Below are positions 36,498-44,717 of a stretch of DNA of 64,000 nucleotides, piece after piece. A program made the position numbers and the translations under genes. Within the stretch, counting starts at the first letter, position 1; each line of letters begins with the position of its first letter. This stretch comes from Arthrobacter sp. H16F315 (lineage in GTDB: Bacteria; Actinomycetota; Actinomycetes; Actinomycetales; Micrococcaceae). The stretch covers positions 1-64,000 of the forward strand of contig NZ_JAMXSS010000001.1 in assembly GCF_024124825.1 (NCBI RefSeq), written 5' to 3'. Below the pieces are notes generated by a model, which worked only from the letters and a program-made list of their open reading frames with translations, had not been told where the DNA came from and ran no database searches.

Positions 36498-38537
36498 ATG
36501 ACCGACATCCTGGAAGAAAACAGGTCCTCGCTCTCGGCTGTCTGGCAGCCGATCCAAATCGGGCCGATGCGCCTTAAGCACAGGGTCATCGTGCCGGCCC
36601 GCATCCTCAACTGGGCGCCGGACAACATCCTGAGCGACCGGCACCTGAATCACTACAAGCACCTGGCCGAAGGCGGCACGGCGATGATCGTGACCGAACA
36701 ACACGCCGCCTACCCGACGGCCAAAGGTTCCTTCCACAACGGGTGCACGGCCTGGGAAGAACGAGCCATCCCCGGCTTCCGGAAAATGGCGGAAATCCTC
36801 CACGCCCACGACGTGCGCGGAGTCGTCCAGCTCTACGGCACAGGCGTGCACGACAAGGGCACCATGCTCGTCGATGAATGGAAGCCTCTGTGGGGCGTGT
36901 CGGAACTGCCCTCGGTCGCGCACAGCGAATCGCCCCTGGTCATGGGCCAGGCAGAGATTGACGTCATCATCGACGGATACGCCAAGTCAGCGGAGAACGT
37001 GCGCGAAGCAGGTCTTGACGGCGTGGAAATCCACGCCGCCCACGGCTACCTCCTGTGCCAGTTCCTCAGCCGCGTGTACAACAACCGCACCGACCAATAC
37101 GGCGGATCCATCGAAAACCGGTGCCGCCTGATCGTCCAGATCGGCCAGGAAATCCGCCGCCGGGTAGGTAACGACCTCGCGATGGGAATCCGACTCTCCT
37201 ATGACGAGTTCATCGGACCGGCCGGAATCACCCCCGACGAGGCCGACGAATACGTCAAACTGCTCGTCGGCACAGGACTGTTTGACTACTTCAGCATCAG
37301 CGCAGGCAACTACTACACCCTCGACCAGACGGTCGCGCCCCAGGAACAAGAGGACGGCCACCTTGTGCCGTTTGCCCGGCGCGCAAAGGAGCTCATCGGT
37401 GAACGCGCAGCGGTGTTTACCGTCGGGCGTTTCCGCGACCTGCACCTTGCCGAAGAGGTCCTCAAATCCGGAGCAGCGGACATCGTCGCAATCGGCCGCG
37501 GCCAGCTTGCCGACCCGGAACTGATAAAGAAGACCCGCGAGGGACGCGAGCACGAGATCATCAAATGCACAGGCGTGAACGAGTGCGTCGGCAGACTTTG
37601 GGACGGCGCGGAAGTCATGTGCATGATGAACCCGGTCACCGGCCGGGAAGGACGCTGGGGCACACTTGACCGCGTCGCCCCCGCGGACGCCAAGCGCGTC
37701 CTCGTCGTCGGCGGCGGACCCGCCGGAATGAAGGTCGCCTCCGTGGCCGCCCAGCGAGGCCACCTGGTCACACTGGTGGAGCGGGATAACAAACTCGGTG
37801 GTCACCTGAACCTGCTGGGCTCCTTGCCCAATCAGGAGGGCTTCAACATCGCCACCGACGACCTCGTCCGGGCAGTGAACAACGCCGGCGTCGACGTCAA
37901 GCTCAACACGAACGCCGACCTGGCCTTCATCAACGGCTTCGCACCCGATGAAGTCTTCATCGCCGAGGGCGCCAGCTTCGCAGACTCGGGCATGAGCCTG
38001 TGGACCCCCGGACTGGAACAGCTTCCCGGAGCGGAAGGCCCCTCGGTCTCAGCCATCGACGTCGCCGTCCGCAAAGTACAGGCGGACGGGCCGAAATCGC
38101 TCGGTGACCGGGTAGTGATTGTCGACGAGTCCAGTACCACCATGCCCTTGGCCCTGGCCGAGGTACTTGCCGCCGCCGGAGCCAAGGTTACGATCATCAC
38201 TCCGCAGCTCATGGTGGGTCACGACGTGCTCAAACGCGGCGAATTCACCTGGCGTCTGCCTGCCCTGGCCAGCAATGGAGTGGAAATGATCGCCCAGCGG
38301 GTCGTGCAATCCTTCGACGGCACCAATCTGTTGACATCTGATATGTGGACCCGGCAGGAACATGTCATCGAAAACGTCTCCGCGGTCATCCTGTCCATCT
38401 ACCGGAAGTCCAGCACTGCTCTGTTCAGTTCGCTCGCCGACGCGCCCTACCCGGTAAGGCGCATTGGAGACGGCCTCGCGCCCCGCAAGATGCAGGCCAT
38501 CATCTATGAAGCCGAAGAAGCGGCACGCTCCATCTGA
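36498..38537 (+). CDS. OYE/trimethylamine-dehydrogenase-type flavoprotein
   Basis: A 679-residue protein. Residues 1-350 are an FMN TIM barrel (GVEIHAAHGYLLCQFLSRVYNNRTDQYGGS, given here as cues HAAHGYL and NNRTDQYGG). Next is the cluster region KCTGVNECVGRL and a Cys about 12 residues on; the family pattern is C-x2-C-x2-C-x12-C, but the second Cys is Val here. The C-terminal half has an FAD/NAD(P) site (VVGGGPAGMKVA). Members include 2,4-dienoyl-CoA reductase and trimethylamine dehydrogenase. It may reduce a double bond or oxidise an N-alkyl group in the pathway. Confidence 0.85.
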   Translation: MTDILEENRSSLSAVWQPIQIGPMRLKHRVIVPARILNWAPDNILSDRHLNHYKHLAEGGTAMIVTEQHAAYPTAKGSFHNGCTAWEERAIPGFRKMAEILHAHDVRGVVQLYGTGVHDKGTMLVDEWKPLWGVSELPSVAHSESPLVMGQAEIDVIIDGYAKSAENVREAGLDGVEIHAAHGYLLCQFLSRVYNNRTDQYGGSIENRCRLIVQIGQEIRRRVGNDLAMGIRLSYDEFIGPAGITPDEADEYVKLLVGTGLFDYFSISAGNYYTLDQTVAPQEQEDGHLVPFARRAKELIGERAAVFTVGRFRDLHLAEEVLKSGAADIVAIGRGQLADPELIKKTREGREHEIIKCTGVNECVGRLWDGAEVMCMMNPVTGREGRWGTLDRVAPADAKRVLVVGGGPAGMKVASVAAQRGHLVTLVERDNKLGGHLNLLGSLPNQEGFNIATDDLVRAVNNAGVDVKLNTNADLAFINGFAPDEVFIAEGASFADSGMSLWTPGLEQLPGAEGPSVSAIDVAVRKVQADGPKSLGDRVVIVDESSTTMPLALAEVLAAAGAKVTIITPQLMVGHDVLKRGEFTWRLPALASNGVEMIAQRVVQSFDGTNLLTSDMWTRQEHVIENVSAVILSIYRKSSTALFSSLADAPYPVRRIGDGLAPRKMQAIIYEAEEAARSI

Positions 38538-38563
38538 GCGATTCCGCAGGCGCAGCTCGAGAG

Positions 38564-38598
38564 TCAGCATGGGCGCAGACGACCCGCGCCCATGCTGA
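38564..38598 (+). terminator. strong hairpin after the flavoprotein gene
   Basis: TCAGCATGGGCGC and GCGCCCATGCTGA pair perfectly over 13 bp around a 9-base loop, 27 bases after the stop at 38537. It is followed by GTTATTGG rather than a T-run. It separates the operon from the LysR gene. Confidence 0.65.
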
Positions 38599-38724
38599 GT
38601 TATTGGAGGTAACTTTGCCCCGCGCTTCAGACTGCGGGATGATCCATAACAGCGACCTCGACCGCGTTGCACATCCTCTATCCGGCCAATGCATCCGCTG
38701 ACCGCACGCTTAAGGAGGCGGCCT

Positions 38725-39669
38725 ATGGAGATCCGACACCTTCGCGCGTTCGTTGCGGTCGCGGAGGACCTGAATTTCACCCGGGCAGCCAGCCGCCTCT
38801 TTCTCGCCCAGCAAGCCCTCAGCAGCCAGATCCGGCAGCTGGAGGACGAGGTCGGAACCCGCCTCTTTGACCGGACGACACGGAAAGTCGAACTTACCAC
38901 CGCGGGCGAAGTCTTCTATTCCCGGGCCACCAGGATTCTCGAAGCCATCGAGGAAGCCAAAGCCGTCGCACGAAATGCCGGACTGGGGGACGGCGGGCAC
39001 CTACACCTCGCCTACTCGCACTCACTCGGCATCGAATGCCTTCCACAGATTCTCGACGAATTGCACGTCCAAGCACCACAGGTCAACATCACCGCCGCGG
39101 TCACGTTAGCGGATCAGGCAATCTCCGGGCTCGCACGAGGGCAGTTCGACCTCGTCCTCGTGCGCAGCCCGATCCTTCCGGCCTCCATTGAGTCAGTTCT
39201 GCTCAGACGAGAAGTCCTCGGCGTGATTCTCAGCGCCAAGCATCCGGCAGCCGCCGACACCGAAATTCACGTCGATCGGCTCGCCGAAACAACGATAGTG
39301 ATGTGGCCCCGCGGACATTCACCCGGATACGCCGACCTCGTGTTGGGGGCATTCCCTGCGCACGACACCGCCGGCCGGGTCCGTGTTTACGAAACCTTCA
39401 CACATGGCGGCTTCCTCGATGACCGTAGGTCCCTGGAGGAAATGCAGTCCGGCAGGGCATTCCAAGTGGCGTTCGAAACCCAGTACCAGCCCCTCCCTGA
39501 AGGTTTTGTGTGGCGCCCGCTCAAACCCGAGCTATATGTGCCCGTTGAACTGCTCCACCGCGAGGGCCCGCTGACCCCTGCACAGCGCACTTTCATCGAA
39601 ATCGCGCGCGAAGTGTCCCGCCTCAACGGATGGCTGGATCACGAGAGCGTCCCTCCGTCCCGGGATTGA
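38725..39669 (+). CDS. LysR-family transcriptional regulator
   Basis: The ATG at 38725 follows AAGGAGG, so 314 residues; a longer frame from 38689 is less likely. EIRHLRAFVAVAEDLNFTRAASRLFLAQQALSSQIRQLE gives the winged HTH (cues: FTRAASRLFLAQQALSSQI). The effector domain has the usual two lobes (residues about 90-290). It sits between the two halves of the catabolic block, transcribed in the same direction, and probably responds to a pathway intermediate. Confidence 0.85.
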   Translation: MEIRHLRAFVAVAEDLNFTRAASRLFLAQQALSSQIRQLEDEVGTRLFDRTTRKVELTTAGEVFYSRATRILEAIEEAKAVARNAGLGDGGHLHLAYSHSLGIECLPQILDELHVQAPQVNITAAVTLADQAISGLARGQFDLVLVRSPILPASIESVLLRREVLGVILSAKHPAAADTEIHVDRLAETTIVMWPRGHSPGYADLVLGAFPAHDTAGRVRVYETFTHGGFLDDRRSLEEMQSGRAFQVAFETQYQPLPEGFVWRPLKPELYVPVELLHREGPLTPAQRTFIEIAREVSRLNGWLDHESVPPSRD

Positions 39670-39782
39670 CAAACTCTGCAGGTCAAAAGACTCAAACGGA
39701 TGTTTCCCATGGACGAATTTCGGTCATAGCGTTTTTCGTAGATCGGTCTGTCGTTCCAAAACATAAGGTGGTGAGCCAACAC

Positions 39783-40430
39783 ATGACAAAAGCCACGCTT
39801 GCCCAGTCAGAGGCGTCCAAGAACCCGGTCTCCATGGGCCACTTCGGTAGGGAGCTGGGCCCCGGCCGGAACTACGCCGTAGTTGTGGTGGACTTCCAAA
39901 ACGGATTCACTGATCCTGCCAGCCCTCTCGGCGCAGACCTGTCAGCCGAGTTGGCTGAGACCCGACGACTGCTCAACGTTGCCCGGATGGCCGGCAGACC
40001 CATCATCTTCACCGCCGTCGCCTACGAGCCAGACGGGTCAGACGTTGGCCTGTGGGGTTTGAAAGCGCCCAAGATAGCAACGCTGGTCCTCGGCAGCCAA
40101 GACGCCGCACTCGACGAACGACTGGGCCGCCGTGATGACGAACCCCTGATGATCAAGAAGGGCGCTTCTGCCTGCTTCGGCACCAACCTCGTGTCCCTGC
40201 TCACCCAGGAAGGAATCGACAGCGTTGTCCTCGTCGGGACCTCGACGAGCGGATGCGTCAGGGCCACCGCCGTGGATCTCTTCCAGTACGGGCTACGCGT
40301 ATTCATCCCCGCCCAGGCAGTCGGAGACCGTGATCCCGAAACACACCGCTCATCACTGCAGGACATGAACCTCAAATACGCAGACGTAATCAGTGTTGAC
40401 GTCGCAGCCAACTACCTCACCAGGCACTGA
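39783..40430 (+). CDS. isochorismatase-fold amidohydrolase 2
   Basis: The ATG at 39783 gives 215 residues; a longer upstream frame has no family features. Triad: Asp in VVVVDFQNGFTDP, Lys in MIKKGASACFGTNL, Cys in VGTSTSGCVRATAVD. It is clearly related to the first isochorismatase-like gene at 31293 (same GTSTSGCVRATAVD motif), so the cluster carries two amidases of one family. A second substrate amide or a carbamoyl group is a likely reason. It is followed by the lyase gene after 45 bases. Confidence 0.85.
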   Translation: MTKATLAQSEASKNPVSMGHFGRELGPGRNYAVVVVDFQNGFTDPASPLGADLSAELAETRRLLNVARMAGRPIIFTAVAYEPDGSDVGLWGLKAPKIATLVLGSQDAALDERLGRRDDEPLMIKKGASACFGTNLVSLLTQEGIDSVVLVGTSTSGCVRATAVDLFQYGLRVFIPAQAVGDRDPETHRSSLQDMNLKYADVISVDVAANYLTRH

Positions 40431-40475
40431 CCGAAGCGATCCGGCGGACCTGAGCCAAGACAACTGGAGACCCGC

Positions 40476-41369
40476 ATGCATATGAATACCCGCGTCCGCC
40501 CTGGCGACGCACTCGCCGACCAGCTCAATGACGGCCTCGTCTTCGCGCCCGGATGCTATGACTGCCTCTCAGCGGCCGTTCTCGAAGGTGAAGGAGCCCC
40601 CGCCATTTTCGTATCCGGAGCCGGAATTGCCGCCAGCTCAGCCGGGCTTCCCGACCTCGGTCTTACATCACTCACCGAACTTCTCACCTCGGCGGGCAAC
40701 ATCATTGCCCGCTCCGCCGTGCCCATCATTGTTGACGGCGACAACGGCTTTGGCAACGAACTCAACACTGCACGGACCGTGGAAGCCATCGGAAGACTTG
40801 GTGCCGCCGCAGTAATGATCGAAGACCAGGTATTCCCCAAACGGTGCGGCCACCTCGAGCAAAAAGCCATCGTCTCCCGCGATGAGTACGAGCGCAAACT
40901 CAGGGTCGCGTTAGACATCTGCGATGAATTCGGGATGCTCCTCATAGCCCGCACCGACTCCCTCGCCGTAGAGGGCATAGAGGAGTCAGCGGCCCGCGTC
41001 GAATTGGCCCACGACCTCGGAGCCCATATCACCTTCGTCGACGCGCCGAGAGACCAGTCGGACGTCGAAAGGATCGGAGGCCTTCCCGGCATGAAGATGT
41101 ACAACATCGCAACAGGCAGTTCCACACCGTCACTGCCGTTTCGGGACCTGCACGACATGGGATTCAACTTAGTCATAGAACCCTGTGTCTCTCTCTACCC
41201 CGCCATCGATGGAATCCGGCGAGCCTACCGATCCGTAGTCGACGCCGGAAGCGCAGCGCCCCTGAAGTCGTTCGGGATGAAGCCACGCGACATCTTCGAG
41301 TCGGTAGGCCTGAACAGCTGGCTCGAAATCGATGGGGCCGCATCGAGAAGTGCGCGCAGCGGGCGTTGA
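40476..41369 (+). CDS. isocitrate-lyase/PEP-mutase superfamily enzyme
   Basis: A 297-residue protein with GGAG before the ATG. PIIVDGDNGFGN carries the Mg-binding DxDxGxG; EDQVFPKRCGHLEQK holds the KRCGH loop whose Cys is the acid in C-C lyases; IARTDSLAVEGIEE and EPCVSLYPAIDG follow. The family members 2-methylisocitrate lyase, oxaloacetase and 2,3-dimethylmalate lyase share this pattern. With a LeuCD-like hydratase upstream, cleavage of a 2-alkylmalate to pyruvate and a short acid is the best guess. Confidence 0.85.
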   Translation: MHMNTRVRPGDALADQLNDGLVFAPGCYDCLSAAVLEGEGAPAIFVSGAGIAASSAGLPDLGLTSLTELLTSAGNIIARSAVPIIVDGDNGFGNELNTARTVEAIGRLGAAAVMIEDQVFPKRCGHLEQKAIVSRDEYERKLRVALDICDEFGMLLIARTDSLAVEGIEESAARVELAHDLGAHITFVDAPRDQSDVERIGGLPGMKMYNIATGSSTPSLPFRDLHDMGFNLVIEPCVSLYPAIDGIRRAYRSVVDAGSAAPLKSFGMKPRDIFESVGLNSWLEIDGAASRSARSGR

Positions 41370-41451
41370 AGGCATCGACCAAGTCCTGCCCACCTTCCGG
41401 CATCAGGAGAGCCGCAGAATTGATTTCCGCCGCGTACCGGATGGCGGGCAC

Positions 41452-41715
41452 ATGACCCTGCACAACTACACCAGCTGGAGCCTGCTCATCGGGACCAGCG
41501 TCGAAATCCGCTACAAGGGCCGAACACTCCGAACCGGAATTGTGGAAGACGCCATGCCCGACTCGTCAACCCTTTGGATCGCGCAGCACGGCGTGCAGCC
41601 AAGGAAACTGTACGAGGCCTCCCTTGGCTATCAGGCATGGGTTGAACCTCAACAACTCTTAGGGCCGCTCAGCTACCGAGCGGCGTGCCCGGATGCTCTA
41701 CACGGGCGAAGCTGA
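41452..41715 (+). CDS. unrecognised small protein
   Basis: From the ATG at 41452 an 87-residue protein; the longer frame before it reads poorly. SLLIGTSVEIRYKGRTLRTGIVEDAMPDSSTLWI looks like a small beta-barrel, with WIAQHGVQPRKLYEASLGYQAWVEP after it. I do not recognise it. It follows the lyase gene after 80 bases and precedes a member of the 70-residue family at 41786. Confidence 0.45.
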   Translation: MTLHNYTSWSLLIGTSVEIRYKGRTLRTGIVEDAMPDSSTLWIAQHGVQPRKLYEASLGYQAWVEPQQLLGPLSYRAACPDALHGRS

Positions 41716-41785
41716 TCACTGGCGTTGGGGCCAGCCTCCCCAATCGAGAGAGCACCAGAAATCGAGACACGAGAAGGTTAGACCC

Positions 41786-42001
41786 ATGAAACCCACTATT
41801 GACTTGCCAATCGCATTCACGGCGACCGACCGCACCGGCATGGAACGCCAACTCGACGAAGCCGTGAGCGTCGCCAGGACACTGGCCATGCACGAAGGGC
41901 GTCTGGGAATTCTGGTCACAAGGCATGACTGTGATTCCTTTACGGTCGACCTGAGTGATGCCGTGCCCTTCGGGCTGACCCTCGAACATCAGGACTGGTG
42001 A
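41786..42001 (+). CDS. small protein, paralogue of the 50126-50347 product
   Basis: From the ATG at 41786 (GAAGG upstream) a 71-residue protein. It aligns along its length with the minus-strand product at 50126-50347: shared pattern A-V-x-x-x-R-x-x-A-x-x-E-G-R-x-G-I, then T-x-H and V-P-(F/Y)-G-L-T. Two divergent copies on one plasmid mark a real family. The fold looks alpha then beta. Function unknown. Confidence 0.6.
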   Translation: MKPTIDLPIAFTATDRTGMERQLDEAVSVARTLAMHEGRLGILVTRHDCDSFTVDLSDAVPFGLTLEHQDW

Positions 42002-42209
42002 CCCAACCACGGCAGGGCTGATAGTCGGACGCCAACAACCTAGGTTGTCTTACGGCTATTGGTGACCCTTTCCGTAACCCCCCCGCAAACTGACATCAAA
42101 CCCTTCCGGGCAGCAGCTTGCCATATTCTCCATTATTGGTGTTTCAGAGTGTGTTCCGAGGTGTGTTTTAGCCCTTGATTCAATGGGCCTTTTCGTGGGA
42201 TCATGAACT

Positions 42210-42602
42210 ATGACTGCAGTGACAGGCGCCCGCGGCGGGCTGAAGGCGCACCAGGATTCCATCCGGCTGGCCGACGACGTGCTGGTCCGGGATCTGAGGG
42301 ACCTGCTGGGTGCGAAACTGGTCGCGTACATCGGGTCAGTGAAGGAAACCCGGGCCGTCCGGCAGTGGGCCGACGGGGAGCGGAAACCCTCCGCCGACGT
42401 GATGCACCGGTTAAGGACCGCCTACCACGTGGCCGCCCTGCTGGCGGAGCGTGATTCCCGGGCCGTGGTGCAGGCCTGGTTCCAGGGCATGAACCCGCAG
42501 CTGGACGATGTCCCGCCGGCGCGCCTGCTCCGCGACGGCCAGCTGGACGACGCCGGCTCGCAGGTGCTGGCCGCGGCACGCGCGTTCGCGGCCGCAGGCT
42601 GA
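42210..42602 (+). CDS. Xre/ParS-type antitoxin of a RES toxin
   Basis: A 130-residue protein. The middle VKETRAVRQWADGERKPSADVMHRLRTAYHVAALL carries the helix-turn-helix-like stretch of Xre/DUF2384 antitoxins (cue AVRQWADGERKPSADV), and the tail (LLRDGQLDDAGSQVLAAARAF) is the toxin-binding end. It lies 3 bases before the RES gene, the usual antitoxin-first order. It should bind the toxin and repress the pair. Confidence 0.75.
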   Translation: MTAVTGARGGLKAHQDSIRLADDVLVRDLRDLLGAKLVAYIGSVKETRAVRQWADGERKPSADVMHRLRTAYHVAALLAERDSRAVVQAWFQGMNPQLDDVPPARLLRDGQLDDAGSQVLAAARAFAAAG

Positions 42603-42605
42603 TCG

Positions 42606-43313
42606 GTGGTTTTTGCACAACTGACCGCGGCCGAGGCCGCCGGTAAGGTCTGGCGTGTCGGCTTCCGCCCGGAACCGTGGGCATGGAGCGGCTGGGAATG
42701 GGCCACCGACGGACGGTTCCCGGGCCGGTGGGACGACCTCCACGGCAACTTCCGCACCATCTACGCCGGCTCCTCCCTCCTGGCGTGCCTTTTGGAGGTT
42801 CTGGCGCATTTCCGCAAGGATGCGCGGCTGAGCATGGAGCTGGACGAGATCGTTGAGGACGACGAGGATAAGGTCCTGCACCCCACCATCGCCCCGGGGC
42901 AGGTCCCCAGGGAGTGGCTTGAGGTGCGCGCTGCCGCGTCCGCAGAGCTGTCCGGGCGGTACTGTGCGGTGACCGCCTCGGGCAGCGTCGCAGCCCTGTA
43001 CCCGCACTTCATCGGACTGGCCCTGAGCCTGGGTCTGGCTGACTTTGACGCCGCGGCCCTGAAGGACGCCCGGCCCCGGCACCTCACCCAGGCCGTCGCG
43101 GCCTGGCTCTACGAGATGACAGACTTCGACGGCGTCACTTTTACCTCGCGTCACGGTGACGATCTCCAGCTCTGGGCCATCTTCGAGCGCCCCGGTGATC
43201 CACCGATCACGCCGAACATCCATAATGTAGTCGGCGAAGAACCACTGCAGCACGACAGGCCGGAAATCAGCAACTCGTTTCGCCTCCTCGGGCTGCAGTG
43301 GGAGAACGACTAA
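42606..43313 (+). CDS. RES-domain toxin
   Basis: A 235-residue protein with GTG start. WRVGFRPEPWAWSGWEWATDGRFPGRWDD and FRTIYAGSSLLACLLEVLAHFR (cues: WRVGF, GRFPGRWDD, YAGSSLLACLLEVLA) contain the Arg and Glu/Ser positions of the RES fold; VTFTSRHGDDLQLWAIFER closes it. RES toxins degrade NAD+. It is longer than the minimal ~150-residue domain by a C-terminal extension. Partner of the preceding gene. Confidence 0.8.
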   Translation: MVFAQLTAAEAAGKVWRVGFRPEPWAWSGWEWATDGRFPGRWDDLHGNFRTIYAGSSLLACLLEVLAHFRKDARLSMELDEIVEDDEDKVLHPTIAPGQVPREWLEVRAAASAELSGRYCAVTASGSVAALYPHFIGLALSLGLADFDAAALKDARPRHLTQAVAAWLYEMTDFDGVTFTSRHGDDLQLWAIFERPGDPPITPNIHNVVGEEPLQHDRPEISNSFRLLGLQWEND

Positions 43314-43406
43314 GTCGTCTTTTTCAACGGTCTACCACTCCGAAGCGGGCGAAGTCCTCCGCGAAGAAACCCACGAAGAAGCCAAGGCAACCGAAGTAGA
43401 CACAAG

Positions 43407-43440
43407 AGAGGAGGGGCCGCCAGACAGCAGCCCCTCCTCT
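43407..43440. terminator. bidirectional hairpin between RES and mobilisation genes
   Basis: AGAGGAGGGGC and GCCCCTCCTCT pair over 11 bp with a 12-base loop, between the convergent ends of the RES gene (43313) and the minus-strand gene ending at 43455. It could stop transcription in both directions. Confidence 0.6.
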
Positions 43441-43454
43441 AACATCTGCCAGAA

Positions 43455-44687
43455 CTAGCGGGTAAGGCCGTTCTTGCCTCTCTCCGAGCCCACTGCTGCC
43501 CCCGTGCGCGATTTTCTGGCCTTGACGGCTCCCTTTCCCATGGTCACCGCTGCGCTGGGGTGTGTGCCCTCGCTGCGTGCGGCTGCGAGGCGTCCGCGTA
43601 TCTGGGTCTCATTCGCGCCGGTGTTGGCCAGGGACTCAGCGAATTTCTCGTGGTGTTCGGCCGAGCCGTAGTCGGCCGCCGATGTGCTCTCCGTTTTGAG
43701 GCCCTGGTCTTTGAGCCGGCTGCTGTCGTTGCCGGTGACGCGGTTCTCGATCTCGCGGCCGAGTCCTTCCATGCGGGCAAAGAGTTCCTTCTCAGCGCGT
43801 TCGTACCGCTGTTCCACTGACGCCCGTTCGGAGCCTTGGAAGCCGCCCTCTGCCAGGAGTTTGGCTTCGTGCATGTCCTTGGCGGCTTTCACAAATTCGG
43901 GATCCTCGAAGTGCGAGGCGCCGGCCCCGTTGATGTTCGCGGTGGTTTCCTTCCGCAGCTGGTCAAGGTCGGGTCCGTGGATGCCGTCTTTGCCGATGAG
44001 GAACATGCGTTCCTTGATGTCGGCGTCGGCGACTGCAACGGCTTTGGGGGTCTTGGCGTTGTGAGCCCGTTGCAGTGCCTGGGCCAGCTCGGGGTTGGCC
44101 AGGTACTCCAGGGGCACCTCGTGGCGTTTCATCTCGGGGGCCAGTTTCGCGGCCTGGGCGCGGAGTTCTTCTGCGCGGGCTGCTGCGAGAAGCTGCATGG
44201 CTTTCTCGTGTTCCGCGGCGGCTCTGCGTGTCTCTTCTTGGCCGCGCGCCAGCTCATCCTGCCGGGCCTTTTCCGTGGTGATGGCCTGGATCCCTGATTC
44301 CAGGTAGGCGGCGTCCGGGCCGACGTCGTGGGTGTCGATGCCGTAGCGGGTGAGAACTTCCTGACGGATCTTCTCCGACGCTGCCAGCGCGGCCGGGTCC
44401 TGGTCCTTCCAGCCTTCGGCGACGGCGTGTGCCGTGGCGATGTCGCTCGGCTGCGCCTTGTCCCACCACTGGTCCTTGCCCACGGGTGTCAGCGCTGCGT
44501 GCGCGGCACTGCGTTCAGCAGCGAGGCGTGCCTGGGCTTGGTGCGCTGTCTGGGCGTCCTGGTGTTCCTGTTGCCGCTGGCTCTCCTGGCGTCGGCGTGC
44601 CAGTGTCTCGGCAATGCGTGAGGCGATCATCAGCGACTGCCGCAGACCGCCGTCCAGGACGTCATCCATTCCATCTGATTCACTCAT
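43455..44687 (-). CDS. coiled-coil protein downstream of the relaxase
   Basis: A 410-residue, Ala/Glu/Lys/Gln-rich protein with long predicted coiled coils (residues about 20-70, 130-200, 270-310). It begins MSESDGMDD with a ribosome site AAGGGGAAC. No catalytic motif visible. It follows the relaxase by about 30 bases and is probably part of the same mobilisation operon, perhaps a relaxosome or DNA-condensing accessory. The tail is basic (KGAVKARKSRTGAA). Confidence 0.6.
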   Translation of the reverse strand: MSESDGMDDVLDGGLRQSLMIASRIAETLARRRQESQRQQEHQDAQTAHQAQARLAAERSAAHAALTPVGKDQWWDKAQPSDIATAHAVAEGWKDQDPAALAASEKIRQEVLTRYGIDTHDVGPDAAYLESGIQAITTEKARQDELARGQEETRRAAAEHEKAMQLLAAARAEELRAQAAKLAPEMKRHEVPLEYLANPELAQALQRAHNAKTPKAVAVADADIKERMFLIGKDGIHGPDLDQLRKETTANINGAGASHFEDPEFVKAAKDMHEAKLLAEGGFQGSERASVEQRYERAEKELFARMEGLGREIENRVTGNDSSRLKDQGLKTESTSAADYGSAEHHEKFAESLANTGANETQIRGRLAAARSEGTHPSAAVTMGKGAVKARKSRTGAAVGSERGKNGLTR

Positions 44688-44717
44688 GCTGTTCCCCTTG
44701 CAGTTTGGTGGTGGACT

